From assembly GCA_021838065.1 (NCBI GenBank), contig JAKCEJ010000207.1, forward strand, positions 1 through 5,704: a DNA stretch of 5,704 bases. The letters run 5' to 3'. A program made the translations under genes and the position numbers. Below are positions 1-5,704 of this stretch, one piece after another. Origin of the DNA: Pseudomonadota bacterium (lineage in GTDB: Bacteria > Pseudomonadota > Gammaproteobacteria > Steroidobacterales > Steroidobacteraceae). The notes beneath the pieces were generated by a model. It did no database searches. It was not told the origin of the DNA and saw only the letters and a list, made by a program, of their open reading frames with translations. How positions within the stretch are numbered: position 1 is the stretch's first letter; each line of letters begins with the position of its first letter.

Positions 1-291
1 GTGGATTTCCGCGATGCCGACGGACTGCGCCGTGAGGCCGAGCGCGCACGCGACGACGGGTTCGGCGGCAAGCTCGCCATTCATCCCGATCAGGTCGCGG
101 TCATCAACACGGTGTTCACCCCGAGCGCCGCGGAGCTCGATTGGGCGCGCCGGGTGGTGGCCGCATTCGAGGCGGCCGGAGGGGCGGGGGTGACCTCGCT
201 CGACGGGCGGATGATCGATCGGCCGCACTGGCGGCTTGCCCGGCGTATGCTGGCGGCTGGCGCGGCCAGTGCGCCGGAGAGCAAACCATGA
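1..291 (+). CDS. CitE/HpcH-HpaI family acyl-CoA lyase, C-terminal part (5' end outside window)
   Basis: This is the last 96 residues of a protein resembling CitE-like lyases (citryl-, malyl-, methylmalyl- or citramalyl-CoA lyases), which are cytoplasmic TIM-barrel enzymes that cleave or form C-C bonds in acyl-CoA thioesters. What can be seen is an N-terminal stretch with DFRDADGLR and then GFGGKLAIHPDQV at about residues 21-33. The 'G(F)xGKxxIHPxQ' block is typical of the family and lies near the active site and CoA pocket. A helical tail with DGRMIDRPHWRLARRML follows, again usual for the family C-terminus. The family is normally about 270-320 residues, so roughly two thirds of the gene lies to the left. 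The window begins with GTG in frame, but this is almost certainly an internal Val codon. The substrate cannot be decided from this fragment. The stop codon overlaps the ATG of the next gene (ATGA, 288-291), suggesting cotranscription and translational coupling. Confidence 0.85.
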   Translation: MDFRDADGLRREAERARDDGFGGKLAIHPDQVAVINTVFTPSAAELDWARRVVAAFEAAGGAGVTSLDGRMIDRPHWRLARRMLAAGAASAPESKP

Positions 292-674
292 AGCTGCGAA
301 TCAAGGGCAATGCGCTGCGCCTGCGCCTGACGCAGGGGGAGATCCGGGCGCTCGCCGACACGGGGCAGGTGCAGGAGCGCACGGAGTTTCCAGGCGGTGG
401 CCAGCTGACCTATCGCCTGCGTTCAGATGACAAAATAAGCGAAATATCAGTTGCTTATAGCGGAAATATCATCGAGTTCAGAGTTCCTGCGGCGCTCGCC
501 CAGCGCTGGTGCAGCACCGATCTGGTGACGCTGAGTGCCGCACCACCGGTCGGTGCGGACACCGTGCAGCTGGTCCTGGAGAAGGATTTCGCCTGCCTCG
601 CGCCGCGGGCCGGCGAGGATGAGAGCGATCAGTTTTCGCATCCGCGCGCCGCGCAGGGGCGGCGCGAGTGCTGA
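288..674 (+). CDS. Small uncharacterised protein, DUF7009-like
   Basis: The gene encodes 128 residues from the ATG at 288, which overlaps the upstream stop in an ATGA junction. An upstream in-frame ATG at 141 would bury 49 codons in the preceding gene and was rejected. The protein opens with MKLRIKGNALRLRLTQGEI, has a middle of beta-strand character (QLTYRLR, IIEFRVPAALAQRW), and ends with LVLEKDFACLAPRAGEDESD at about residues 95-114 and a terminal Cys128. This pattern matches, from memory, small bacterial proteins catalogued as DUF7009. Their function is unknown to me, and the family name is recalled, not searched. No signal peptide or membrane segment is visible, so it is probably cytoplasmic. 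Codons for roughly residues 46-67 (bases 423-488) are strikingly AT-rich and include two ATA codons, unlike the rest of the gene and its neighbours. Coupling to the acyl-CoA lyase gene suggests coexpression but does not show a shared function. Confidence 0.8.
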   Translation: MKLRIKGNALRLRLTQGEIRALADTGQVQERTEFPGGGQLTYRLRSDDKISEISVAYSGNIIEFRVPAALAQRWCSTDLVTLSAAPPVGADTVQLVLEKDFACLAPRAGEDESDQFSHPRAAQGRREC

Positions 675-681
675 GCGCGCT

Positions 682-1248
682 CTAGCGCCCGGTGGCGCCG
701 AGCAGCGTGATGCCCGAGGGCAGGTGCTCGGCCACCTGCGCGTAGCGCGTGCGCTCCTCGAGGATCGAGTCGGCATCGATTGCGCACACCGCTCGAGCGG
801 TCGCGATTCGCGGCAGGCGCGCGAGGTGGCGCTCGATGGCTGCCCGCCGCTCGCACCACAGCGTGTTAAAGAATTGCCCGAAGGCCTGCCAGGCCGCGCG
901 AGCGGCCTCGGGTGCGGCTGCGGCGAGCGCGTTTTCCAGGCGGGTGAGCGCCTGGCGGCTGGTGCCGTCGCGGGCGGCGAGCTCGCCGAGCTCAGGCGGC
1001 ACGGTGCCCTCGCGCTCCCCGGCGCCCGAGCCGCTTCGCTCGATGAGCTCGGCGAGCAGCTGATCGCGCTGCTCGAAGCGGCTGAGGACCCACACGAGGT
1101 AGCTGACGCTCGCCTCGCGAAACGCCGCCGGCGCTTCGGCCGCGCCGTCGCGCTCGGCCCCGAACGCCGCGACACAGGCGTTCGCCACCTGCGCAGCGTG
1201 GATGCGCTCCGTGGCGAGCTGCCCGCGGATGATCTCGCTCTCGTTCAT
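682..1248 (-). CDS. Hypothetical protein, 188 residues, family not recognised
   Basis: The - strand frame starts at ATG (complement of 1246-1248) and stops at TAG (complement of 682-684). It is preferred over the overlapping + frames because its codons almost all end in G or C and it fits between its neighbours without overlap. The predicted protein looks largely helical and soluble. It has an N-terminal helix rich in Ala and charged residues, then SYLVWVLSRFEQRDQLLAEL near residues 50-69, a flexible Gly/Glu/Ser-rich link (SGSGAGEREG), and a C-terminal part with WQAFGQFFNTLWCERRAAIE and DADSILEERTRYAQVA. No signal peptide, membrane segment, DNA-binding helix-turn-helix or metal-site motif stands out. 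A hemerythrin-like four-helix fold was considered, but the His motifs are absent. The gene is convergent with the DUF7009-like gene (7-base gap) and divergent from thrA. No good Shine-Dalgarno is seen; TAGAAT (complement of 1255-1260) sits just upstream of the start. Function unknown. Confidence 0.75.
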   Translation of the reverse strand: MNESEIIRGQLATERIHAAQVANACVAAFGAERDGAAEAPAAFREASVSYLVWVLSRFEQRDQLLAELIERSGSGAGEREGTVPPELGELAARDGTSRQALTRLENALAAAAPEAARAAWQAFGQFFNTLWCERRAAIERHLARLPRIATARAVCAIDADSILEERTRYAQVAEHLPSGITLLGATGR

Positions 1249-1302
1249 GCGCCCATTCTACCGGCGCGCCGGCCGGGCTGGGGCGGTCCGTCGGTTGATC
1301 CA

Positions 1303-1331
1303 TTGCGCGCGCAGGTGCGCATCAGTAGAGT
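1303..1331 (+). promoter_or_regulatory. Candidate sigma70-type promoter for the thr operon
   Basis: In the 115-base divergent intergenic region, TTGCGC at 1303-1308 and TAGAGT at 1326-1331 are separated by exactly 17 bases. The first matches the -35 consensus at 3 of 6 positions and the second matches the -10 consensus at 4 of 6. A start of transcription near 1338 would leave a leader of about 26 bases before the thrA ATG, with room only for the ribosome-binding region (AGGTGA at 1348-1353). The match is modest and the region is short, so this is a plausible site, not an established one. The only short frame in the leader, GTG at 1315 to TGA at 1353, is neither Thr- nor Ile-rich. Confidence 0.3.
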
Positions 1332-1363
1332 CGCACGGCTTCCCCTCAGGTGATCTGCAACCG

Positions 1364-3847
1364 ATGTCGAATTCCGCACCCTGGGTCGTGCACAAATTCG
1401 GCGGCTCGAGCGTCGCCGATGCCGCCTGCTTCGAGCGCGTGGCGGCCATCCTCGATGCCTCGCCGGCCGGGCGCCTTGCCGTCGTGCTCTCGGCCTGCAA
1501 GGGGGTCACCGATGCGCTGCTCGGCCTGATCCGCCTCGCCGAGGAGCAGGATGAGACGTATCGGGCCGAGATCGCCGCGCTGCGCGCGCGCCACGCGGCG
1601 ATCGCCGAGGCGCTGCTCAGCCCGGATGCGATGCGCCTGTACATGGCCGGATTCGACCGGGACTGCCGCGACCTGGAGGGGATTCTGCAGACGGTCAAGC
1701 TGACCCGCTCGGCCGCTGCCAATGTGCGCGACCTGATCGCAGGGTACGGGGAGATCTGGTCGACCAAGCTCTTCCATCGCTTCCTCGAGTCGCGTCCGCA
1801 GCGCCGTGGGCCGGTGCAATGGGTCGATGCGCGGCGCGTGGTCGTGGTCGAGTGGGGCCCGCTCGGGCCTGCCGTGCAGTGGGAGGTCTCGCGCGCGCAG
1901 CTCACCGACTTGGTCGATGGCGATTTCAAAGGCACGCTGGTCATCACCGGCTTCATCGCCGCCGACCGGCGCGGGGTGCAGACCACGCTCGGGCGCAACG
2001 GGAGCGACTTCTCCGCCTCGATCTTCGGGGCGCTGCTCGGGGCGGCGCAGATCCACATCTGGACCGACGTCGACGGGGTGCTCTCGGCCGATCCGCGCCG
2101 CGTCCCGGATGCCACGGTGATCGACTCGCTCTCCTACAGCGAGGCGATGGAGCTCGCCTACTTCGGCGCCAAGGTGATCCATCCGCAGACCATGGCCCCG
2201 GCGGTGGGCGATGCCATCCCGATCTGGATCCGCAATACCTTCGCGCCCGAGAAGCCCGGCACGCTGATCTGCGCCGAGCCGCACTCGCAGCTGCCGGTCA
2301 AGGGCATCGCCAGCATCGATCAGGTGGCGCTGGTGAACCTCGAGGGCGCCGGCATGATCGGCGTGCCCGGCACGGCGCACCGGCTGTTCGGTGCGCTGCG
2401 CGAAGAGGGGATCTCGGTCATTCTGATCTCGCAGGGCAGCTCCGAGCACTCCATCTGCTGCGCCATCCCCCAGAGCGAGGGCGAGCGGGCCGCCGCGGTG
2501 ATCCGCCGAGCCTTCGAGCGGGAGCTGCTCGAGGGGCAGATTCAGAGCGTCGAGATCGATCCGGACCTGGCAATCCTCGCCATCGTCGGGGACGGCATGG
2601 CCGGCACGCCGGGGGTGGCGGCCAAAGTGTTCAACGCCCTTGGCACCGCGGCGGTGAACGTGCGCGCCATCGCTCAGGGCGCCTCGGAGCGCAATATTTC
2701 CGTGGTGGTCGAGGGCCGCTCGGCAACGCGCGCGCTGCGCGCCGCGCACGCCGGACTGTATCTGTCGCCGCACACCCTGTCGGTCGGGATCATTGGCCCG
2801 GGCACCGTCGGGCAGGTGCTGCTCGAGCAGATCGGCTCGCAGAGCGAGCGGCTGCGAGAGCAGTTCAAGCTCGATCTGCGCGTGCGCGGCATTCTGGGCT
2901 CCCAGCGCATGCTGCTCGCCGACACCGGCATCGGGCTCGCCTCGTGGCGCGAGCAGTACGAGCACAGCAGCACACCGGCCGATCTGGAGCGCTTCATCGA
3001 GCACGTGCGGGTCGATTACCTGCCGCACACCGTGCTCATCGACTGCACCGCGAGCAGCGAGATCGCCGGGCGCTACGCCGAGTGGCTGCGCGCCGGCATC
3101 CACGTGATCACGCCTAACAAGAAGGCCAACAGCGCCGACCTTTCCTATTACCGCGAGCTGCAGGCGGCGCGGCGCGCCGGCCAGGCGCACTACCTGTACG
3201 AGGCGACCGTGGGGGCGGGCCTGCCGGTGGTGCACACGCTGCGCGATCTGCGCGAGACCGGGGATGAGGTCGCGAGCATCGAGGGCATCTTCTCCGGCAC
3301 GCTCGCCTATCTTTTCAATGTCTACGACGGCGGCACGCCGTTCTCGGACATCGTGCGCGAGGCGCGCCAGCGCGGCTACACCGAGCCCGACCCGCGCGAT
3401 GACCTCTCGGGAATGGACGTGGCGCGCAAGCTAATCATCCTCGGACGCGAGATGGGCCTGGAGCTCGAGATCGCCGACGTGCAGGTGGAGAGCCTGGTGC
3501 CGGCGGGGCTGGAGCGCGGCTCCATCGAGGAGTTCATGGGCCGCCTGCCGCGCTCGGATGCGGCGATGCGCGAGCGGTTCGAGAAGGCGCGCAGCGCCGG
3601 CCGTGTGCTGCGTTACGTCGGGCGCCTGCGCGCCGACGGGCAGGCCACGGTGGGACTCGTCGAGTTCGAGGCGCAGCACGCCTTCGCCAACATCGCGCTC
3701 ACCGACAACGTGGTGCGCTTCGCAACCCACCGCTACTGCGACAACCCGCTCATCGTGCAGGGTCCGGGCGCCGGCCCCGAGGTCACCGCCGGAGGGGTGT
3801 TCGCCGATCTGCTGCGCCTCTCGGCCTACCTGGGGGCGCGGCTTTGA
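1364..3847 (+). CDS. thrA: Bifunctional aspartate kinase / homoserine dehydrogenase
   Basis: This 827-residue fusion (E. coli ThrA is about 820) carries out steps 1 and 3 of threonine synthesis from aspartate in the cytoplasm. The kinase domain covers about residues 7-310, with the ATP/aspartate signature VHKFGGSSV (K11), TTLGRNGSDFS (207-217), WTDVDG (233-238) and FGAKVIHP (267-274). Two ACT domains follow (about 320-395 and 402-470), with QGSSE (357-361) and QGASERNIS (438-446) at places that bind threonine in related enzymes, so threonine feedback is likely. The dehydrogenase domain has the NAD(P)-binding loop GPGTVG (478-483), TPNKKA (583-588) with a conserved lysine, EATVGAGLP (613-621) and GYTEPDPRDDLSG (671-683). 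All expected motifs are present. The ATG at 1364 is chosen because the homology begins just after it and AGGTGA lies 10 bases upstream. In-frame extensions to 1202 or TTG 1295 add unrelated sequence and run back into the divergent gene. It overlaps thrB by 4 bases. Confidence 0.97.
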   Translation: MSNSAPWVVHKFGGSSVADAACFERVAAILDASPAGRLAVVLSACKGVTDALLGLIRLAEEQDETYRAEIAALRARHAAIAEALLSPDAMRLYMAGFDRDCRDLEGILQTVKLTRSAAANVRDLIAGYGEIWSTKLFHRFLESRPQRRGPVQWVDARRVVVVEWGPLGPAVQWEVSRAQLTDLVDGDFKGTLVITGFIAADRRGVQTTLGRNGSDFSASIFGALLGAAQIHIWTDVDGVLSADPRRVPDATVIDSLSYSEAMELAYFGAKVIHPQTMAPAVGDAIPIWIRNTFAPEKPGTLICAEPHSQLPVKGIASIDQVALVNLEGAGMIGVPGTAHRLFGALREEGISVILISQGSSEHSICCAIPQSEGERAAAVIRRAFERELLEGQIQSVEIDPDLAILAIVGDGMAGTPGVAAKVFNALGTAAVNVRAIAQGASERNISVVVEGRSATRALRAAHAGLYLSPHTLSVGIIGPGTVGQVLLEQIGSQSERLREQFKLDLRVRGILGSQRMLLADTGIGLASWREQYEHSSTPADLERFIEHVRVDYLPHTVLIDCTASSEIAGRYAEWLRAGIHVITPNKKANSADLSYYRELQAARRAGQAHYLYEATVGAGLPVVHTLRDLRETGDEVASIEGIFSGTLAYLFNVYDGGTPFSDIVREARQRGYTEPDPRDDLSGMDVARKLIILGREMGLELEIADVQVESLVPAGLERGSIEEFMGRLPRSDAAMRERFEKARSAGRVLRYVGRLRADGQATVGLVEFEAQHAFANIALTDNVVRFATHRYCDNPLIVQGPGAGPEVTAGGVFADLLRLSAYLGARL

Positions 3848-4785
3848 GCGCGCTGCAATGGGCGACGGCGTTCGCCCCGGCCTCGGTCGGCAACGTCGCG
3901 ATCGGCTTTGACATCCTCGGCTTCGCGGTGGATGCGCTCGGGGACCGGGTGAGCGTGAGCCGCAGCGGCCAGCCGGGCGTGAGGATTTCGGCGGTGAGCG
4001 GCATCGCAGGCGAGCTGCCGACCGATCCGGCGCAGAACACCGCCGGGCGCGCGCTGCAGGCGCTGCACGAGGCGCTCGCCCCGGGCTGCGGGTTCGAGAT
4101 GCGCATCGAGAAGGGCATCCCGCTCGGCTCCGGGCTCGGCGGCTCGGCCGCCTCGGCCGTCGGGGCGGTGGTCGCGGCGAACGCGGTGCTCGGCTCGCCG
4201 TGCGAGAAGCTCGAGCTTTTGAAGTTCGCGATGCAGGGCGAGGCGGTGGCGAGCGGCTCGTTGCATGTGGACAATATCTCACCCTCGCTCTTTGGCGGAC
4301 TGGTACTCACCGTGGGCATCGACCACCCGCGCGTGAAGCGCATTCCGGTCCCGCAAGGAGTGCGCGCGGTCATCGTCCATCCGCACATGTTCCTCGCGAC
4401 GCGCCAGGCGCGCGCCATTCTCAAGCGCGAGGTGCCGCTGTCGGATTTCGTCTGGCAGACCGCCAATCTCGCCGGCTTCATCTCCGGCTGCTACACCAAC
4501 GATCTGGACATGATCCGCGCCTCGTTCGAGGACGTGGTCATCGAGCCGCAGCGCCAGGCGCTGATTCCCGGATTCGCCGCGGTGCGCTCGGCGGCGCTCG
4601 CCGCCGGCGCGCTGGGCTGCTCGATTTCGGGGGCGGGGCCCACGCTGTTCGCCTGGGCGCTCGAGACGCAGGCGCAGTCGGTGCTCGCGGCGATGCGCGC
4701 TCCGCTCATCGCCGGCGGAGCGACCATCGATGAGTGGGTGGTCGATCTCGACCGGGAAGGCGCGCGCGTGGTGGCGAGCGGCTGA
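3844..4785 (+). CDS. thrB: Homoserine kinase (GHMP kinase family)
   Basis: The product (313 residues; E. coli ThrB is 310) phosphorylates homoserine with ATP to give O-phosphohomoserine, the substrate of ThrC. All three GHMP motifs are visible. Motif 1 is APASVGNVAIGFDILG (residues 11-26). The Gly/Ser-rich phosphate loop is KGIPLGSGLGGSAAS (90-104). The C-terminal motif is GCSISGAGPT (258-267). E133 within QGEAVASG, followed by HVDN (141-144), fits the conserved Mg-binding and substrate region. The chosen start is TTG at 3844, which overlaps the thrA TGA (TTGA). There is no in-frame ATG before motif 1, and motif 1 begins only about 10 residues in, so a later start would damage the fold. A G-rich run at about 3832-3836 (GGGGG) can serve as ribosome-binding site inside thrA. 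The TTG start and overlap suggest translation coupled to thrA. It is unrelated to the APH-type homoserine kinase found in some other Proteobacteria. Confidence 0.96.
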   Translation: MSALQWATAFAPASVGNVAIGFDILGFAVDALGDRVSVSRSGQPGVRISAVSGIAGELPTDPAQNTAGRALQALHEALAPGCGFEMRIEKGIPLGSGLGGSAASAVGAVVAANAVLGSPCEKLELLKFAMQGEAVASGSLHVDNISPSLFGGLVLTVGIDHPRVKRIPVPQGVRAVIVHPHMFLATRQARAILKREVPLSDFVWQTANLAGFISGCYTNDLDMIRASFEDVVIEPQRQALIPGFAAVRSAALAAGALGCSISGAGPTLFAWALETQAQSVLAAMRAPLIAGGATIDEWVVDLDREGARVVASG

Positions 4786-4790
4786 CGGGT

Positions 4791-4794
4791 CAGG
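4791..4794 (+). promoter_or_regulatory. Probable ribosome-binding site deciding the thrC start
   Basis: CAGG at 4791-4794 lies 7 bases before the ATG at 4802, a normal spacing for a weak Shine-Dalgarno. The second in-frame ATG at 4811 has GAGAGG only one base upstream, too close to work. The first ATG is therefore preferred, although homology to ThrC begins only at the second. Confidence 0.4.
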
Positions 4795-4801
4795 CACGGC
4801 A

Positions 4802-5704
4802 ATGAGAGGCATGCGGTATCAAAGCACCCGCAGTGAGCGGCTCACGGCGGGGTTCAGTGAGGCGCTCGTGCAGGGGCTCGCGCCGGACGGCGGGCTTTAC
4901 GTGCCGCAGCACTGGCCTGAGGTTTCCCCTGTCACGCTCGGGGGCTCGCGCGGCCTTGCACAGCTTGCCGAGCGCCTGATCGGGCCGTTCGCCGCGGGCG
5001 ATGCGCTTGAGGCGGCGATGGGGCCGATCAGCGCCGAGGCATTCAATTTTCCGGCACCGCTGGTGCCGCTCGAGGGCGAGCGGCTCGGCGTGCTTGAGCT
5101 CTTTCACGGCCCGACGGCGGCCTTCAAGGACTTCGGCGCGCGCTTTCTTGCCGCGTGCCTCACGCGGCTGCGCGGAGGCGAGACCCGCCCGCTCACCATC
5201 CTCGTGGCGACCTCGGGGGACACCGGTGGGGCGGTGGCGGCGGCCTTCCACGGCCGGCCCGGCATCGAGGTGGTGGTGCTGTTCCCGAAGGGTCTCGTAT
5301 CCCCCACCCAGCAGCAGCAGCTGACCTGCTGGGGCGGCAACGTGCGCTCGTTTGCGGTCCGCGGCACCTTCGATGACTGTCAGAAGCTGGTCAAGCAGGC
5401 GTTTCTCGATGAGCGGCTGCGCCGCTCCCGCACGCTGTCCTCGGCCAACAGCATCAACCTCGGGCGTCTGCTGCCGCAGACGGTGTATTACGCGGCGAGC
5501 AGCCTGGCGCTCGCCGGCGCCCACGGGGAGCCGGTGTCGTTCATCATCCCGAGCGGCAATCTCGGCAATGCGGTGGCCTGCATCTGGGCGCGCCGTCTCG
5601 GGCTGCCGATCGGGGAGGTGGTGCTGGCGCACAACGCCAATCGCACGGTCCCGGATTTTCTCGCCGACGGCCGCTGGCAGCCCCGCCCGAGCATCGCCAC
5701 GCTC
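4802..5704 (+). CDS. thrC: Threonine synthase, N-terminal 301 residues (3' end outside window)
   Basis: ThrC is a cytoplasmic PLP enzyme that converts O-phosphohomoserine to threonine and phosphate, the last step of the pathway. The reading frame is open from the ATG at 4802 to the window edge. The N-terminus MRYQSTR, then GLAPDGGLYVP, matches the usual threonine synthase opening. LFHGPTAAFKDFGARF (residues 100-115) contains the PLP-binding Lys109. ATSGDTGGAV follows, with S138-G142, and PSGNLGN (250-256) fits the PLP-phosphate loop. NSINLGR and the tail NANRTVPDFLADGRW closely resemble the E. coli-type enzyme (about 428 residues), so about 130 residues are missing to the right. An alternative start at 4811 would shorten the protein by three residues. 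The gene lies 16 bases after thrB, consistent with a single thrABC transcript. A run of four CAG codons (5309-5320) encodes Gln170-173 at a place where family members vary. No frameshift or missing key residue is seen. Confidence 0.95.
   Translation, partial: MRGMRYQSTRSERLTAGFSEALVQGLAPDGGLYVPQHWPEVSPVTLGGSRGLAQLAERLIGPFAAGDALEAAMGPISAEAFNFPAPLVPLEGERLGVLELFHGPTAAFKDFGARFLAACLTRLRGGETRPLTILVATSGDTGGAVAAAFHGRPGIEVVVLFPKGLVSPTQQQQLTCWGGNVRSFAVRGTFDDCQKLVKQAFLDERLRRSRTLSSANSINLGRLLPQTVYYAASSLALAGAHGEPVSFIIPSGNLGNAVACIWARRLGLPIGEVVLAHNANRTVPDFLADGRWQPRPSIATL

Noticed and set aside
1261..1272. Perfect 12-base palindrome CCGGCGCGCCGG between the divergent genes, considered as an operator
   Set aside because: In sequence this GC-rich a 12-base palindrome is expected a few times by chance in a window this size, and no second copy or known operator pattern accompanies it.
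1315..1336. Inverted repeat GTGCG...CGCAC around the candidate -10, considered as an operator or attenuator hairpin
   Set aside because: The arms are only 5 bases with a 12-base loop, and no T-run follows, so it is not distinguishable from chance.
535..1353. A 272-codon + strand open frame opposite the 188-residue gene
   Set aside because: It overlaps the DUF7009-like gene in another frame and its predicted product is low-complexity Ala/Arg/Gly/Leu-rich. The - strand frame fits the gaps and has better codon third positions.
1202..1363. N-terminal extension of thrA by up to 54 residues
   Set aside because: The extension is not similar to aspartate kinases, runs into the divergent gene, and the ATG at 1364 has an upstream AGGTGA and homology starting right after it.
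1346..3235. A 629-codon open frame on the - strand, opposite thrA
   Set aside because: The + strand encodes a full ThrA with all motifs. Long antisense frames are expected when GC-rich codons leave few stop codons, and the antisense protein has no recognisable domain.
5309..5320. Four tandem CAG codons in thrC
   Set aside because: Four repeats encoding a short Gln run in a variable part of ThrC are within normal variation and do not suggest a functional repeat.
4790..5632. A 280-codon - strand open frame opposite thrC
   Set aside because: The + strand frame from 4802 encodes threonine synthase with the PLP lysine motif and stays open to the window end, so the antisense frame is a shadow.

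Overview
The window is a GC-rich, gene-dense stretch of bacterial chromosome. Its right two thirds are the start of a classical threonine operon, thrA-thrB-thrC, on the + strand. A fused aspartate kinase-homoserine dehydrogenase, followed directly by a GHMP-type homoserine kinase and a short-form threonine synthase, is the arrangement known from Gammaproteobacteria. The wording of the motifs and the high GC content suggest a GC-rich gammaproteobacterium related to the Xanthomonadales/Nevskiales. That placement is inferred from remembered family sequences, not from a search.

Layout. Positions 1-291 hold the 3' end of a CitE/HpcH-HpaI type acyl-CoA lyase gene, cut by the window edge. It overlaps by 4 bases (ATGA) a small gene at 288-674, which encodes a 128-residue protein that looks like the uncharacterised DUF7009 family. 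A convergent gene on the - strand (682-1248, 188 residues) was not recognised and ends 7 bases from it. A 115-base divergent intergenic region (1249-1363) separates that gene from thrA (1364-3847). thrB (3844-4785) starts at a TTG that overlaps the thrA stop, and thrC starts 16 bases after thrB (4802) and runs off the right edge with its frame open.

How the genes work together. ThrA catalyses the first and third steps from aspartate toward threonine: aspartate to aspartyl phosphate, and aspartate semialdehyde to homoserine. ThrB phosphorylates homoserine, and ThrC converts O-phosphohomoserine to threonine using PLP. The step between the two ThrA activities (aspartate-semialdehyde dehydrogenase) must be encoded elsewhere. 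The two tandem ACT domains in ThrA point to allosteric feedback control. The short leader shows no Thr/Ile-rich attenuator peptide like E. coli thrL.

I found no mobile element, CRISPR array, tRNA, rRNA or clearly new system. The points worth a second look are an abrupt AT-rich patch inside the small DUF7009-like gene, the unrecognised 188-residue gene divergent from the thr operon, and the missing thr leader.
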